Shown piece after piece: positions 56,414 to 56,786 of a stretch of DNA of 56,786 nucleotides. Each line of letters begins with the position of its first letter. Within the stretch, counting starts at the first letter, position 1. The stretch lies in NCBI GenBank assembly GCA_934591845.1, contig CAKTPO010000014.1:1-56786 (forward strand). The letters run 5' to 3'. The stretch is from an uncultured Oscillospiraceae bacterium (GTDB taxonomy: Bacteria > Bacillota > Clostridia > Oscillospirales > Oscillospiraceae). The position numbers were made by a program, and so were the translations under genes. The notes below the pieces were generated by a model. It saw nothing but the letters and a program-made list of their open reading frames with translations, was not told the DNA's origin and did not search any database.

Positions 56414-56493
56414 AAAAAGAAAGGCCGGCAGCTATGAGATCATCCAGGCGTTCCGCATTGGGGACCGGGAAATCGTCCTTGGGGAGGACCTGA
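56403..56493 (+). pseudogene. N-terminal stub of a conjugative-element accessory protein
   Basis: Starts MEDEKRKAGSYEIIQAFRIG and DREIVLGEDLN, like the N-termini of small conserved proteins in clostridial conjugative elements; then the sequence switches to helicase coding in another frame at about 56491. The frame continues to 56651 only as out-of-frame helicase sequence. Family name not certain. Confidence 0.5.
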
Positions 56494-56786
56494 ATGTCCC
56501 AGGAGCGGCAAAAGTTCATTTTGGAGCAGCAGAAGCAGGAGATCCTGGACGGTATTCGGGAGCTGAAGCGCAACAACGGCGACAATTTTTCCGTGAAACA
56601 GATGGAACGCAGCCGAAAAAGCATTCAGCAGAGATTGGAAAAGCTCAATGACCAGAGCCGAAAGGATGATGTCATTACCTTCGAGGAGTTGGGGGTGGAC
56701 CGTATTTTTGTGGACGAGGCCCACATGTTCAAAAATCTCGCCGCATTTACGAAAATGCGCAATGTGGCCGGTATCTCCCAGACGGA
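56494..56786 (+). CDS. SNF2-like helicase of an integrative conjugative element, partial
   Basis: Runs to the window edge: MSQERQKFILEQQKQEILDG, KLNDQSRKDDVITFEELGVD and the Walker B/DEAH-type VDEAHMFKNLAAFTKMRNVA, an internal stretch of the very large helicase/methylase proteins of clostridial conjugative elements. The long N-terminal part is absent; reading begins at an ATG preceded by GGGAGG that belongs to the fused upstream gene. Remainder lies outside the window, so intactness of the C-terminus is unknown. Confidence 0.75.
   Translation, partial: MSQERQKFILEQQKQEILDGIRELKRNNGDNFSVKQMERSRKSIQQRLEKLNDQSRKDDVITFEELGVDRIFVDEAHMFKNLAAFTKMRNVAGISQT

Overview
The window looks like a chromosomal segment of a high-GC Firmicute, probably an anaerobic gut clostridium of the Oscillospiraceae/Ruminococcaceae kind. 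This is inferred from the Gram-positive RNA regulators (T-box, purine riboswitch, L20-type leader), strong AAGGAGG ribosome binding sites, an S-layer-homology protein, a YtvI-like sporulation membrane protein, lipobox lipoproteins and the gene families present. No rRNA is present to fix the taxon. Most of it is ordinary core genome; accessory DNA sits at about 23.0-24.0 kb, 34.1-41.3 kb and after 53.9 kb.

Layout. 1-4.3 kb: the end of a BMP-family lipoprotein gene, an esterase, a DUF1846 protein and an LrgA/LrgB pair. 4.4-9.6 kb: malQ plus a sugar ABC importer. 9.6-14 kb: a YdcF-like protein, two glycosyltransferases and an S-layer-homology protein. 14-20 kb: a purine salvage operon on the minus strand (xpt, BMP lipoprotein, ATPase, two permeases) behind a purine riboswitch. 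20-23 kb: an aminotransferase, a DUF3786 protein and a metal-handling pair (His-rich protein plus CooT). 23-24 kb: a gene-free mosaic of interspersed repeats. 24-34 kb: an RluA-like enzyme, infC-rpmI-rplT with an attenuator leader, an ACT protein, YtvI, recJ-rel and a two-component system. 34.1-36.2 kb: a second repeat mosaic enclosing a probable type I toxin-antitoxin locus. 36.2-41.3 kb: a giant secreted protein with collagen-like, beta-helix and Ig-like parts. 41.3-46.8 kb: lipoproteins, a sigma/anti-sigma pair and an MBOAT/DHHW acyl-transfer pair. 46.8-49.7 kb: metNIQ behind a methionine T-box. 49.8-53.7 kb: a DtxR-type repressor with a Cys-rich partner, a small membrane protein and galKT. 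53.85 kb: tRNA-Ala(GGC), followed to the end by a deletion-scarred integrative element (recombinase, pilin, sortases, helicase fragments).

The strongest unannotated system is the locus at 34765-35202: a 27-30 residue membrane peptide, a structured leader that could hide its ribosome binding site, and a convergent, consensus-promoter antisense RNA whose terminator overlaps the toxin stop codon. Also notable are a 78-bp palindromic mobile-like repeat present three times (one copy with a nested hairpin), a purine riboswitch with unusual P1 and loop bases, infC starting at AUC, and a DtxR-type regulator with DtxR-like rather than MntR-like metal ligands. All functional calls come from reading the sequence and remembered family features; no database search was run.
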